In this document: in pieces, positions 42,888 to 50,724 of the stretch
Layout: each line of letters begins with the position of its first letter
Position numbering within the stretch: the first letter of the stretch is position 1
NCBI GenBank assembly: GCA_900544825.1
Contig: UQWP01000005.1
Span: 1-59,527 of the forward strand
Origin: an uncultured Prevotella sp.
GTDB taxonomy: Bacteria; Bacteroidota; Bacteroidia; Bacteroidales; Bacteroidaceae
Length of the DNA stretch: 59,527 nt
Direction: 5' to 3'
The notes under the pieces: generated by a model
What the model saw: only the letters and a program-made list of their open reading frames with translations
Databases searched by the model: none
Told to the model about the DNA's origin: nothing
Program-made: the position numbers and the translations under genes

Positions 42888-44231
42888 ATGCTTTCAGAAA
42901 AACAATATTTAGACTTGTATCAGTCTTCTTCGAGAATGATCAAGAAGAACAGTGCTGAGGTTCTCAATGCGGTGCGTGACGCAGCCTTCGAGGACTTCCG
43001 TCGCCTGGGCTTCCCTTCCCGAAAGGTAGAAAGATATAAGTACACAGATATGAGCGCCATCTTCGAGCCAGACTATGGCTTGAACTTGAATCGTCTGGAA
43101 ATTCCGGTAGATCCATACGAGGCTTTCCGCTGCGATGTGCCTAACTTGAGCACTTCGCTCTACTTCGTGGTAAACGATGCTTTCTATAGCAAGGCATTGC
43201 CTAAAGTAGAGCTTCCGGAGGGCGTTATCGTGGATTCTTTGAGCAAGATTGCTGCAGAAAACCCTGAATTCATCGGAAAATACTACGCTAAGATTGCCAA
43301 AACCGATGAAGATGGCATTACAGCCTTGAATACTTTCCTGGCACAGGATGGCTTGCTGATTTATGTTCCAAAGAATGTAAAGGTGGAGCGAACTATTCAG
43401 GTCATCAATATTCTCCGTTCTGATGTCGATTTGATGGTGAATCGTCGTGTGCTCATCGTGATGGAACAGGGCGCTGAGGCAAAGTTCCTCTTCTGCGATC
43501 ATGCTGCTGATGACAAGAACTTCCTCGCAACCCAGGTTATCGAGGCATTTGTAGGCGAGAATGCCAGTCTCGATCTCTATTGTCTGGAAGAGACACATTA
43601 CAAGAACCGTCGTGTCAGCAACGTTTATATCGAGCAGCAGGCTAACAGCCGTGTGAACCATAATGTGATTACCCTTCATAACGGTATTAGCCGCAACCGT
43701 CTCGACCTCGTATTCAAGGGCGAGGGAGCCGAGTGCTTCTGCAATGGTTGTGTGATTGCCGACAAGAACCAGGTGGTTGACAACAATACGCTCATCGATC
43801 ATCAGGTGGGTCATTGCACCAGCAACGAGCTTTATAAGTATGTACTTGATGGTGAGGCACGTGGTGCTTTTGCCGGCAGAGTATTGGTTCGTCATGGTGC
43901 CCAGAAGACTACTTCTCAGGAAACCAACCAGAATCTCTGTGCTACGAAGACAGCCCGCATGTTCACCCAGCCTATGCTGGAGATTTATGCCGACGATGTG
44001 AAGTGTGCGCACGGTAGTACTGTAGGTCAGCTCAACGATGCGGCATTATTCTATATGCAGCAGCGTGGTGTGAGCCGTGAGGAGGCTAAGTTGCTCCTTC
44101 AGTTTGCATTTATCAACGAAGTCATCGACAAGATGGAGCTGGAGCCATTGCGCGATCGTCTGCATCATCTCGTAGAGAAGCGATTCCGTGGTGAACTCAA
44201 TAAGTGCGAGGGTTGCAAGCTTTGCAAGTAG
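42888..44231 (+). CDS. sufD: Fe-S cluster assembly protein SufD
   Basis: A 447-residue partner of SufB. The beta-helix region has GISRNRLDLVFKGEGAECFC, then VRHGAQKTTSQETNQNLCAT and the conserved His-bearing YADDVKCAHGSTVGQLNDAA. The C-terminal helices (RGVSREEAKLLLQFAFINEV) match SufD. It starts 14 bp after sufC. Confidence 0.95.
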   Translation: MLSEKQYLDLYQSSSRMIKKNSAEVLNAVRDAAFEDFRRLGFPSRKVERYKYTDMSAIFEPDYGLNLNRLEIPVDPYEAFRCDVPNLSTSLYFVVNDAFYSKALPKVELPEGVIVDSLSKIAAENPEFIGKYYAKIAKTDEDGITALNTFLAQDGLLIYVPKNVKVERTIQVINILRSDVDLMVNRRVLIVMEQGAEAKFLFCDHAADDKNFLATQVIEAFVGENASLDLYCLEETHYKNRRVSNVYIEQQANSRVNHNVITLHNGISRNRLDLVFKGEGAECFCNGCVIADKNQVVDNNTLIDHQVGHCTSNELYKYVLDGEARGAFAGRVLVRHGAQKTTSQETNQNLCATKTARMFTQPMLEIYADDVKCAHGSTVGQLNDAALFYMQQRGVSREEAKLLLQFAFINEVIDKMELEPLRDRLHHLVEKRFRGELNKCEGCKLCK

Positions 44232-44267
44232 ATAATATCCTTTTAAAGGAGTAAAGTTCTTAAAACT

Positions 44268-45482
44268 ATGTATGATATCAATCAAGTAAGAGCAGATTTC
44301 CCGATTTTATCGAGAACGGTATATGATAAGCCATTGGTGTATCTGGATAATGCGGCAACCACGCAGAAGCCATTGTGTGTGCTCGATGCCATGCGCGACG
44401 AGTATCTCAACGTGAATGCCAATGTGCATCGTGGTGTGCACTATCTCTCTCAGCAGGCTACCGATCTTCATGAGGCTGCCCGCGAAACCGTGCGCAAGTT
44501 CATCAATGCGCCTAAGGTTGAGGAAGTCATCTTTACCCGTGGTACTACGGAGAGCCTGAATCTCGTGGTTTCATCGTTCTGCGATGCGTTTATGAGCGAG
44601 GGTGATGAGGTGATTATCTCTACCATGGAGCATCATTCCAATATCGTGCCTTGGCAGTTGCAGGCTGCCAAGAAGGGAATCGCCATCCGTGTGATTCCTA
44701 TCAACGATAAGGGTGAGATCAACCTCGATGAATTCGCCGGTTTATTCACAGAACGCACCAAAATTGTGAGCATTGCCCAGGTGAGCAACGTGCTCGGTAC
44801 GGTGAATCCGGTGAAAGAGATGATTAAGATTGCCCACGGGCATGATGTGCCAGTTATGGTGGATGGCGCTCAGAGTACTCCTCATTTTGCTGTGGATGTA
44901 CAGGATCTGGATTGCGATTTCTTCGCTTTCAGCGGACATAAGATCTATGGTCCTACCGGTATCGGTGTGCTTTACGGCAAGGAAGAATGGCTCGACAAGT
45001 TGCCTCCATATCAGGGAGGTGGCGAGATGATTGAGAGCGTAAGCTTCGAGAAAACTACTTTCGAAAAGCTGCCTTTCAAGTTCGAGGCAGGTACTCCTGA
45101 CTATGTGGCTACTCACGGTTTGGCTAAGGCCATCGAATATATCTCTGCGCTCGGTATGGACAACATCGCCAAGCACGAGCAGGAACTTACCCGCTACTGC
45201 ATGGAACAGATGCGTACCATCGATGGAATCAGACTTTTCGGCGAGCAGGAAGGCAAGGATGCCGTTGTCAGCTTCTTGGTTGGTGATATTCATCACATGG
45301 ATATGGGAACCTTGCTCGACCGTCTGGGTATTGCTGTCCGTACCGGTCATCACTGTGCTCAGCCTTTGATGGACCGTTATGGCATTCTGGGAACCGTTCG
45401 TGCGAGCTTCGCCCTGTACAACACCAAGGAGGAGGTTGATGCGCTTATAGCAGGCGTAAAACGCATTTCTCAGATGTTCTAG
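44268..45482 (+). CDS. sufS: Cysteine desulfurase SufS
   Basis: A 404-residue PLP enzyme that provides sulfur for Fe-S clusters. Markers are YLDNAATTQKPLCVLDAM, the PLP Lys in FFAFSGHKIYGPTGIGVLYG and the active Cys in VRTGHHCAQPLMDRYG (group II desulfurase). It ends the sufBCDS block. SufE or SufU is not seen in the window. Confidence 0.96.
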   Translation: MYDINQVRADFPILSRTVYDKPLVYLDNAATTQKPLCVLDAMRDEYLNVNANVHRGVHYLSQQATDLHEAARETVRKFINAPKVEEVIFTRGTTESLNLVVSSFCDAFMSEGDEVIISTMEHHSNIVPWQLQAAKKGIAIRVIPINDKGEINLDEFAGLFTERTKIVSIAQVSNVLGTVNPVKEMIKIAHGHDVPVMVDGAQSTPHFAVDVQDLDCDFFAFSGHKIYGPTGIGVLYGKEEWLDKLPPYQGGGEMIESVSFEKTTFEKLPFKFEAGTPDYVATHGLAKAIEYISALGMDNIAKHEQELTRYCMEQMRTIDGIRLFGEQEGKDAVVSFLVGDIHHMDMGTLLDRLGIAVRTGHHCAQPLMDRYGILGTVRASFALYNTKEEVDALIAGVKRISQMF

Positions 45483-45541
45483 GCAGGACAGTGAACTGTT
45501 CGTCTTCTTAACTCCATTTATCTTCTTAAGTAGATAGGAAT

Positions 45542-46150
45542 ATGTTAGAAAGTCATTATTATAAGGATATGATTGAGGCGGGCTGCGATGAGGCGGGCAG
45601 AGGTTGTCTGGCTGGTAGTGTCTATGCGGCAGCAGTGATTCTTCCTCCCGATTATCAGAACCCAGACCTCAATGACAGCAAAAAGCTGACCGACAAGAAA
45701 CGCAAGGCGCTCCGTGAACAGATAGAGCGGGATGCTGTGGCTTGGGCTGTGGGCATTGTTACTCCCGAAGAAATCGATCAGATCAATATACTGAATGCCA
45801 GTTTCCTGGCGATGCATCGTGCCTTGGATCAGCTGAAGGTGCGTCCAGAGGCAGTGATTGTGGATGGCAACCGTTTCAAGCCTTACAAGGACCTGCCTTA
45901 TACCACGATAGTAAAAGGCGACGGTAAGTATCTCTCGATAGCTGCGGCGAGCATTCTTGCCAAGACTTATCGTGATGACTATATGGATGCGCTTGCAGAG
46001 GAATATCCACAGTACGACTGGAAGGGCAACAAGGGTTATCCTACCAAGAAGCATCGTGCTGCCATCAGGGAGTTTGGCATTACGCCTTACCATCGCAAGA
46101 GCTACAATCTTCTTGGCACAGGTGAGCTCTCACTCGATTTTAAAGACTAG
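45542..46150 (+). CDS. rnhB: Ribonuclease HII
   Basis: A 202-residue nuclease that removes ribonucleotides from DNA. The signature is IEAGCDEAGRGCLAGSVYAA with the catalytic Asp-Glu, then the second and third acids in VIVDGNRFKPY and YRDDYMDALAEEYP. The C-terminal YPTKKHRAAIREFGITPYHR is typical. It lies 59 bp after sufS, possibly cotranscribed, and is followed by hairpins at 46153 and 46191. Confidence 0.95.
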   Translation: MLESHYYKDMIEAGCDEAGRGCLAGSVYAAAVILPPDYQNPDLNDSKKLTDKKRKALREQIERDAVAWAVGIVTPEEIDQINILNASFLAMHRALDQLKVRPEAVIVDGNRFKPYKDLPYTTIVKGDGKYLSIAAASILAKTYRDDYMDALAEEYPQYDWKGNKGYPTKKHRAAIREFGITPYHRKSYNLLGTGELSLDFKD

Positions 46151-46152
46151 GC

Positions 46153-46174
46153 ATCATAGCTGCTGTGCTATGAT
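46153..46174 (+). terminator. Small hairpin after rnhB
   Basis: ATCATAGC (46153-46160) pairs with GCTATGAT (46167-46174), loop TGCTGT. Confidence 0.4.
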
Positions 46175-46190
46175 TTCCATATAAGAAAGC

Positions 46191-46227
46191 CGCTCAACAG
46201 GCAGATCCGTTGAGCGACTTTTAATTT
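46191..46227. terminator. Terminator between rnhB and GH28
   Basis: CGCTCAAC (46191-46198) pairs with GTTGAGCG (46209-46216), then ACTTTTAATTTTT on the plus strand. It separates convergent genes. Confidence 0.75.
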
Positions 46228-46260
46228 TTGGGCTTCATCCAATTAAGTGTTTGGATTTGA

Positions 46261-47838
46261 TTAGAAGTCGAGGGTGATGCCCTTTTCATCTATCTTCTTG
46301 TATTTCTTTCCATTTACCGTAACATCCTTCGAGTTCTTGGCATCGAAGGTATGAGACTTGGCAGAAACCTTGATGTTTTCCAGTTTCACGCCCTCAGTAC
46401 GGTTGATGACGATACCCTGCTCGGCATTGTTTACTTCCATATCCTTGATGCTGATGTTCTGTACAGGCATCTCTGGCAGACCGTTGAAGTAGGCTGCACG
46501 GCGGGCGCCACGGCAGATAACATGGTTGATGTCGATGTTGCGGAAGGCTGGGGTAGTTTCATCCACCTTCTTCATATCTACTACCTGCTGTTTCTTCTGG
46601 TCGCCATCGTTCAATACCTCTACTGCAGACTTACCGCCATAGTAAAGGTCGAAGGTAACCACATCAGTCTGGATATCAAACATAGACATATTCTTGATGT
46701 AGATATTCTCAACAACGCCACCTCTACCACGTGCACTCTTGAAACGCAAGCCCACATCGGTACCGAGGAACTGGCAGTTGGTAACCATCACATTCTTGAC
46801 GCCACCGCTCATCTCACTGCCTACCACGAAACCGCCGTGGCCCTTGAATACGGTACAGCCATCTACAATGACATTCTCGCAAGGAATACCGCGCTTTCTG
46901 CCGTCAGCATTCTTTCCACTCTTGATGCAGATACCGTCATCGCCCACATCAAAGGTAGAGTTTACGATGAGCGAGTTCTTGCAAGACTCCAGGTCCAGAC
47001 CATCACCGTTCTGTGCGAAGGAAGGGTTGCGTACCAGTACATCCTCGATGAGCACGTTCTCGCACATCAGAGGATGGATGTTCCAGGCAGGAGAATTCTG
47101 GAAGATGACGCCATTGAGCCAGACATTCTTGCAGCTGATGAGGCTTACCATCACAGGACGGAGATAATCCTTCACTTCGTTCCAACCTTCTTCTGTGGTG
47201 ATGCCGAGTGGCACGTTCATTCCCGCCCCTTTCGCATCCGCCTTGAGAGCAGCCTCAGAAGGGAACCAGTAGTCAGGGCGCTTGAAGGCACCTCCACGGG
47301 ATGTAATCGCCTTCCACTGAGCCGAAGTAACCTTTGCCTTCTTCAATGGGCGCCAGTATTCTCCGTTGCCGTCGATGGCTCCCTGACCGGTGATAGCCAC
47401 ATTCTCCAGGTTACGGCCAGAGATAGGAGATTGGCAGCGGCGGGTATCAAGACCCTCGAAAGAAGTTTCTACGAGAGGATAGAGGTTGACGTCAGCCGAG
47501 AAGAGGATGACTCCACCTTTTTCTATATGCAGGTTGATATTGCTCTTCAGAGTAATAGGTCCTGTAAACCATACACCCTGTGGTACGATCAGTTTACCGC
47601 CCCCTTTCTGCTCCAGTGCCTCGATGGCTTTCTTGAAGGCATCGGTACAGAGGGTAGAACCGTCACCGACAGCTCCGAAATCCTTGAGGTTTACCTCGTT
47701 GGCAGGGAATTGTGGGCGAGTCACCTTTTCCATCTTGAATGGAAGGTTCTCGTACAGAGCGTCGTACTTGTCAATAGAGTTTGCCTGTGCACTTAATGCC
47801 AGCAAACAAGCGCAAACAATGCTGAATATTTTCTTCAT
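46261..47838 (-). CDS. GH28 polygalacturonase-like enzyme
   Basis: A 525-residue secreted beta-helix enzyme (signal MKKIFSIVCACLLALSAQA). GH28 motifs are in order: NGDGLDLESCKN (for NxD), FDVGDDGICIKSG (DD), GHGGFVVGSEMSGG (GHG) and DVGLRFKSARGRGG (RxK). The N-terminal part VNLKDFGAVGDGSTLCTDAF is the usual pectate-lyase-like start. It probably hydrolyses galacturonan or rhamnogalacturonan oligomers in the periplasm. It stands alone, far from the PUL, and has its own promoter. Confidence 0.93.
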   Translation of the reverse strand: MKKIFSIVCACLLALSAQANSIDKYDALYENLPFKMEKVTRPQFPANEVNLKDFGAVGDGSTLCTDAFKKAIEALEQKGGGKLIVPQGVWFTGPITLKSNINLHIEKGGVILFSADVNLYPLVETSFEGLDTRRCQSPISGRNLENVAITGQGAIDGNGEYWRPLKKAKVTSAQWKAITSRGGAFKRPDYWFPSEAALKADAKGAGMNVPLGITTEEGWNEVKDYLRPVMVSLISCKNVWLNGVIFQNSPAWNIHPLMCENVLIEDVLVRNPSFAQNGDGLDLESCKNSLIVNSTFDVGDDGICIKSGKNADGRKRGIPCENVIVDGCTVFKGHGGFVVGSEMSGGVKNVMVTNCQFLGTDVGLRFKSARGRGGVVENIYIKNMSMFDIQTDVVTFDLYYGGKSAVEVLNDGDQKKQQVVDMKKVDETTPAFRNIDINHVICRGARRAAYFNGLPEMPVQNISIKDMEVNNAEQGIVINRTEGVKLENIKVSAKSHTFDAKNSKDVTVNGKKYKKIDEKGITLDF

Positions 47839-47887
47839 ACGAATGATGTTTGTTTATTGGGTTTAATAATATAGTTTGTTTCGTCTG

Positions 47888-47919
47888 CAAAATTAGGAAT
47901 ATTATTTGGTATTACCAAA
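47888..47919 (-). promoter_or_regulatory. Promoter of GH28
   Basis: On the minus strand TTTG (47916-47919), 20 bp, TAATTTTG (47888-47895). Confidence 0.7.
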
Positions 47920-47978
47920 AGAAAAGAGGAAAATATCACCGCAAACGTTTTAGGTGAGTCGTTATCTTCTTATCTGGC

Positions 47979-48014
47979 AAAAAAAAAAGAGCCGCAAGTA
48001 TGAACTTGCAGCTC
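47979..48014 (-). terminator. Terminator of the downstream tRNA-Leu
   Basis: GAGCCGCAAGT (47989-47999) pairs with ACTTGCAGCTC (48004-48014) with one mismatch. On the minus strand a run of ten T follows. Confidence 0.9.
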
Positions 48015-48018
48015 CTTG

Positions 48019-48100
48019 TACCCAGACCCGGGATCGAACCGGGATGGGTTGCCCCACTGGTGTTTGAGACCAGCGCGTCTACCGATTCCGCCATCTGGGC
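48019..48100 (-). tRNA. tRNA-Leu (CAA), copy nearer to GH28
   Basis: An 82-nt type II tRNA. The acceptor GCCCAGA pairs with TCTGGGT (one G-T), with discriminator A. The anticodon arm is CTGGT-CTCAAAC-ACCAG, which gives CAA. The variable arm has GGGGCAACCC, and the T arm has GGTTCGATCC. CCA is not encoded. It is a tandem partner of the copy at 48151, from which it differs in the variable arm. Confidence 0.96.
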
Positions 48101-48120
48101 GATGGTGTTTGCAAAGGAAA

Positions 48121-48146
48121 GAGCCGCAAGTAAAAACTTGCAGCTC
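48121..48146 (-). terminator. Hairpin between the two tRNA-Leu genes
   Basis: GAGCCGCAAGT (48121-48131) pairs with ACTTGCAGCTC (48136-48146), loop AAAA. Only a short T-rich run follows on the minus strand, so it may be a processing signal as well as a terminator. Confidence 0.65.
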
Positions 48147-48150
48147 CTTG

Positions 48151-48232
48151 TACCCAGACCCGGGATCGAACCGGGATGGATTGCTCCACTGGTGTTTGAG
48201 ACCAGCGCGTCTACCGATTCCGCCATCTGGGC
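48151..48232 (-). tRNA. tRNA-Leu (CAA), promoter-proximal copy
   Basis: Same body as the copy at 48019, with the variable arm GGAGCAATCC. It is 82 nt, anticodon CAA, discriminator A. It is transcribed first from the promoter at 48244. Confidence 0.96.
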
Positions 48233-48243
48233 GATTGCGGGTG

Positions 48244-48274
48244 CAAAGGTACAAATAAAAATTGAAATAGCAAA
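48244..48274 (-). promoter_or_regulatory. Promoter of the tRNA-Leu pair
   Basis: On the minus strand TTTG (48271-48274), 19 bp, TACCTTTG (48244-48251), 11 bp before the first tRNA. Confidence 0.8.
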
Positions 48275-48373
48275 CTTTTTGGTGACTTTTTTTTTGAAAA
48301 AACTATTCCAAGGGCGAAAAAAGCTAAAAATGTGTTTTATTTCTCCTATTCTTTATTAAATTCTTAGAAAAGA

Positions 48374-48405
48374 TTTGGCTTTCTCGCAGATAATGAGTAC
48401 TTTTA
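48374..48405 (+). promoter_or_regulatory. Promoter of the mannose-1-phosphate guanylyltransferase gene
   Basis: TTTG at 48374-48377, 20 bp, TACTTTTA at 48398-48405 (last base off consensus). Confidence 0.6.
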
Positions 48406-48431
48406 CACTTGAATTTAGTAACTTATAAAAA

Positions 48432-49535
48432 ATGAACTATAATATGACACTTAATGATAATAATAATTATTGTGTGATTCTCGCAGGTGGAAAAGGTCGA
48501 AGACTTTGGCCATGCAGTCGGAGCAGTCATCCAAAACAGTTCATTGACTTCTTTGGAGTCGGACGTACCCAATTGCAGCAGACATTCGATCGCATGGCAA
48601 AGATAGTACCTGCCGACCATATTTATATCAATACCAACGAGGAATATGTAGATTTGGTGAAAGAGCAGTTGCCAGAGGTATCTGCCGACCGCATTATGGC
48701 TGAGCCTATTCATCGCAATACGGCTCCAAGTATGGCTTGGGCTAACCATCGCATCTCTATGCTGAACCCTGATGCGTGCATCATCAATACTCCTTCCGAT
48801 CAGGCCATCTTCAATGAAGAGGCTTTCCGCAAGAATGTATTGGAGGGATTGGCGTTTGTGGCAGCTAATGACCGCTTCCTGACGATGGCAGTCAAGCCTA
48901 CCCGTCCTGAACCGGGTTATGGTTATATCCAGATGGGCGATGTGGTGGAAGAGGATATCTATTCCGTACGGTCGTTTACGGAGAAACCTGAGCGTGATTT
49001 CGCCAAGATCTTTGTAGAGAGTGGAGAGTTCTATTGGAATACGGGTATCTTCCTGAGCAATGTCAAGCATCTGCGTGAGTGTTTCTGCAAGATTCTGCCT
49101 CCTGTGCTTCGTGACTACGATAAGAAATATCCGGAGTTCAGCATAGAAACAGAGAATGCCTATATGAAGGAGAGTTTCTCTTCCTATCCTAACATCTCGG
49201 TAGATTTTGGCGTGTTGGATAAGCCATCCAATGCCTGCATGATGAAATGCGACTTCGGATGGGCTGACCTGGGTACCTGGCACAGCATCTATGAGGCGAT
49301 GCAGAAGAGCGAGGATGACAATGTGGTGATAGACAGCGATGTCATCATCGAGGATTGCCATAATACGGTGGTGAAGATGCCGAAGGGCAAGCTTGCCGTA
49401 CTCAATGGTCTCGATGGCTTTATCGTTGCCGAGAAAGACAATGTGCTCCTGGTATGCAAGAAGGAAGATTCCTCTGCCCTGATTCGCAAGTATGTGAATG
49501 AGATACAGATGAAGAAGGGTGATGAATACGTATAG
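48432..49535 (+). CDS. Mannose-1-phosphate guanylyltransferase
   Basis: A 367-residue cytoplasmic nucleotidyltransferase that makes GDP-mannose for surface polysaccharides and fucose. The signature is YCVILAGGKGRRLWPCSR, then SHPKQFIDFFG. Further motifs are ADRIMAEPIHRNTAPSMAWA, FTEKPERDFAK, YWNTGIFLSN and CDFGWADLGTWHSIYE. There is no fused phosphomannose isomerase domain. An in-frame ATG at 48444 is an alternative start that trims four residues. Confidence 0.93.
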   Translation: MNYNMTLNDNNNYCVILAGGKGRRLWPCSRSSHPKQFIDFFGVGRTQLQQTFDRMAKIVPADHIYINTNEEYVDLVKEQLPEVSADRIMAEPIHRNTAPSMAWANHRISMLNPDACIINTPSDQAIFNEEAFRKNVLEGLAFVAANDRFLTMAVKPTRPEPGYGYIQMGDVVEEDIYSVRSFTEKPERDFAKIFVESGEFYWNTGIFLSNVKHLRECFCKILPPVLRDYDKKYPEFSIETENAYMKESFSSYPNISVDFGVLDKPSNACMMKCDFGWADLGTWHSIYEAMQKSEDDNVVIDSDVIIEDCHNTVVKMPKGKLAVLNGLDGFIVAEKDNVLLVCKKEDSSALIRKYVNEIQMKKGDEYV

Positions 49536-49540
49536 GATAG

Positions 49541-49573
49541 AAAAAGAGCAGCGAATCTTCGCTGCTCTTTTTT
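49541..49573. terminator. Bidirectional terminator
   Basis: GAGCAGCGA (49546-49554) pairs with TCGCTGCTC (49559-49567), flanked by A5 and T6. It serves the convergent guanylyltransferase and HIT genes. Confidence 0.92.
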
Positions 49574-49578
49574 ATTGC

Positions 49579-49980
49579 TTATAACTTCTGGAATTCTGTA
49601 TAAATCTTGTTGGCGATTTCCTTGAACTCCTCTTCAGAGAGCTTGAGGTGCTCCTTGCGGAAATTCACGTCAGCCTCGCTGTTCATAGGAATGAGATGGA
49701 TGTGAGCGTGAGGAACCTCCAGACCCAAAACCACCTGAGCCACCTTCTTGCATGGGAAGGCTGCCTTGATAGCCTTGGCTACTTTCTTGGCGAATACTTC
49801 AAACTCAGCCAAGTCTGCATCCTCCATATCGAAGATGTAGTCCACCTCCTTGCGAGGAATCACCAATGTATGACCTTTGCCGATAGGGCTAATGTCGAGG
49901 AAAGCATAGAACTTGTCGCTTTCTGCACACTTGTAGCTAGGAATCTCTCCTGCTGCAATCTTTGAAAAAATGCTTGCCAT
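49579..49980 (-). CDS. HIT family hydrolase (HinT-like)
   Basis: A 133-residue nucleotide-binding hydrolase. It starts ASIFSKIAAGEIPSYKCAES and has the histidine triad HAHIHLIPMN after VVLGLEVP. It cleaves adenosine phosphoramidate-type substrates in the family. It lies downstream of greA on the same strand, with a terminator between. Confidence 0.93.
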   Translation of the reverse strand: MASIFSKIAAGEIPSYKCAESDKFYAFLDISPIGKGHTLVIPRKEVDYIFDMEDADLAEFEVFAKKVAKAIKAAFPCKKVAQVVLGLEVPHAHIHLIPMNSEADVNFRKEHLKLSEEEFKEIANKIYTEFQKL

Positions 49981-50040
49981 AATCTCTATTTCTGTTTAAA
50001 ATGAATAATATATCTTGATGGGCTTACATGTAACATAAAA

Positions 50041-50080
50041 GGAACCGTCATACGGGCATCACTGTCCGTATGATAGTTCC
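50041..50080 (-). terminator. Terminator of greA
   Basis: TCATACGG (50048-50055) pairs with CCGTATGA (50066-50073), with an outer GGAAC/GTTCC stem. On the minus strand CCTTTTATG follows. Confidence 0.75.
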
Positions 50081-50090
50081 TTTATTCTTT

Positions 50091-50558
50091 TTATTCAAAT
50101 GAAATCTTGTCGATGCGAAGACTGATGGTGCCGCGAGGAATCTTGATCTCTGCAATTTCACCAACCTTCTTGTTGAGCAATCCCTGTGCGATAGGGGTCT
50201 TGATGGAAATCTTGCCTTCCTTCAAGTTAGCCTCGCTCTCGCTCACGATGGTATAGGTCATCTTTGCCTTGTTAGCCATGTTGGTCATCTCTACCTTCGA
50301 CATGATCTGCACGCTGTCGGTGCTGAGCTGCTTGGTGTCGATGATCTTAGCCTCGGCAATGGTGAGCTTCAGACGATTGATCTTATCTTCTAGATGAGCC
50401 TGAGCCTCTTTAGCGGCATCATACTCAGAGTTCTCACTTAAATCACCCTTATCGCGGGCTTCAGCAATTGCGGCTGATGCCTTAGGGCGCTCTACAGTTA
50501 CGAGCTGTTTCAGCTCAGCTACGAGATTGTCGTAGCCTTCTTGTGACATGTAAGCCAT
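50091..50558 (-). CDS. greA: Transcription elongation factor GreA
   Basis: A 155-residue factor that rescues backtracked RNA polymerase. The coiled coil carries the acidic tip in AEARDKGDLSENSEYDAAKE (about 30-52). The C-terminal FKBP-like domain has TYTIVSESEANLKEGKISIK and TPIAQGLLNKKVGE. Its promoter lies at the 3' end of the upstream helicase gene. A terminator-like hairpin lies between promoter and start (50617-50643), which suggests control by attenuation. Confidence 0.96.
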   Translation of the reverse strand: MAYMSQEGYDNLVAELKQLVTVERPKASAAIAEARDKGDLSENSEYDAAKEAQAHLEDKINRLKLTIAEAKIIDTKQLSTDSVQIMSKVEMTNMANKAKMTYTIVSESEANLKEGKISIKTPIAQGLLNKKVGEIAEIKIPRGTISLRIDKISFE

Positions 50559-50600
50559 AATTTTCTTTTTGTTTATTGTTATTAATTAAGTTTGCAGGAG

Positions 50601-50643
50601 GCATAAAAAATAAAGAATTCCAGTGCCTGTTGAGCACCGGAAT
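50601..50643 (-). promoter_or_regulatory. Terminator-like hairpin in the greA leader
   Basis: On the minus strand ATTCCGGTGC pairs with GCACTGGAAT (plus-strand 50634-50643 and 50617-50626, one G-U), loop of 7 nt, then TCTTTATTTTTTATG. It lies between the greA -7 element (50693) and the start codon (50558). It would also end the helicase transcript. Confidence 0.75.
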
Positions 50644-50692
50644 CCTATATCTTATTGTGTCTCTTGTTTATCCTTTTGTTTATATCCGATTG

Positions 50693-50724
50693 CAAAGATA
50701 GGACTTTATTTCTGAATCACCAAA
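50693..50724 (-). promoter_or_regulatory. greA promoter
   Basis: On the minus strand TTTG (50721-50724, within the last codons of the helicase gene), 20 bp, TATCTTTG (50693-50700). Confidence 0.75.

Noticed and set aside
46351..47796. A 481-codon open frame opposite GH28
   Set aside because: GH28 has a signal peptide and catalytic motifs; the opposite frame has none.
47936..48359. Short frames with repeated peptides on both strands
   Set aside because: They translate the two tandem tRNA-Leu genes; the repeated peptide is the tRNA repeat.
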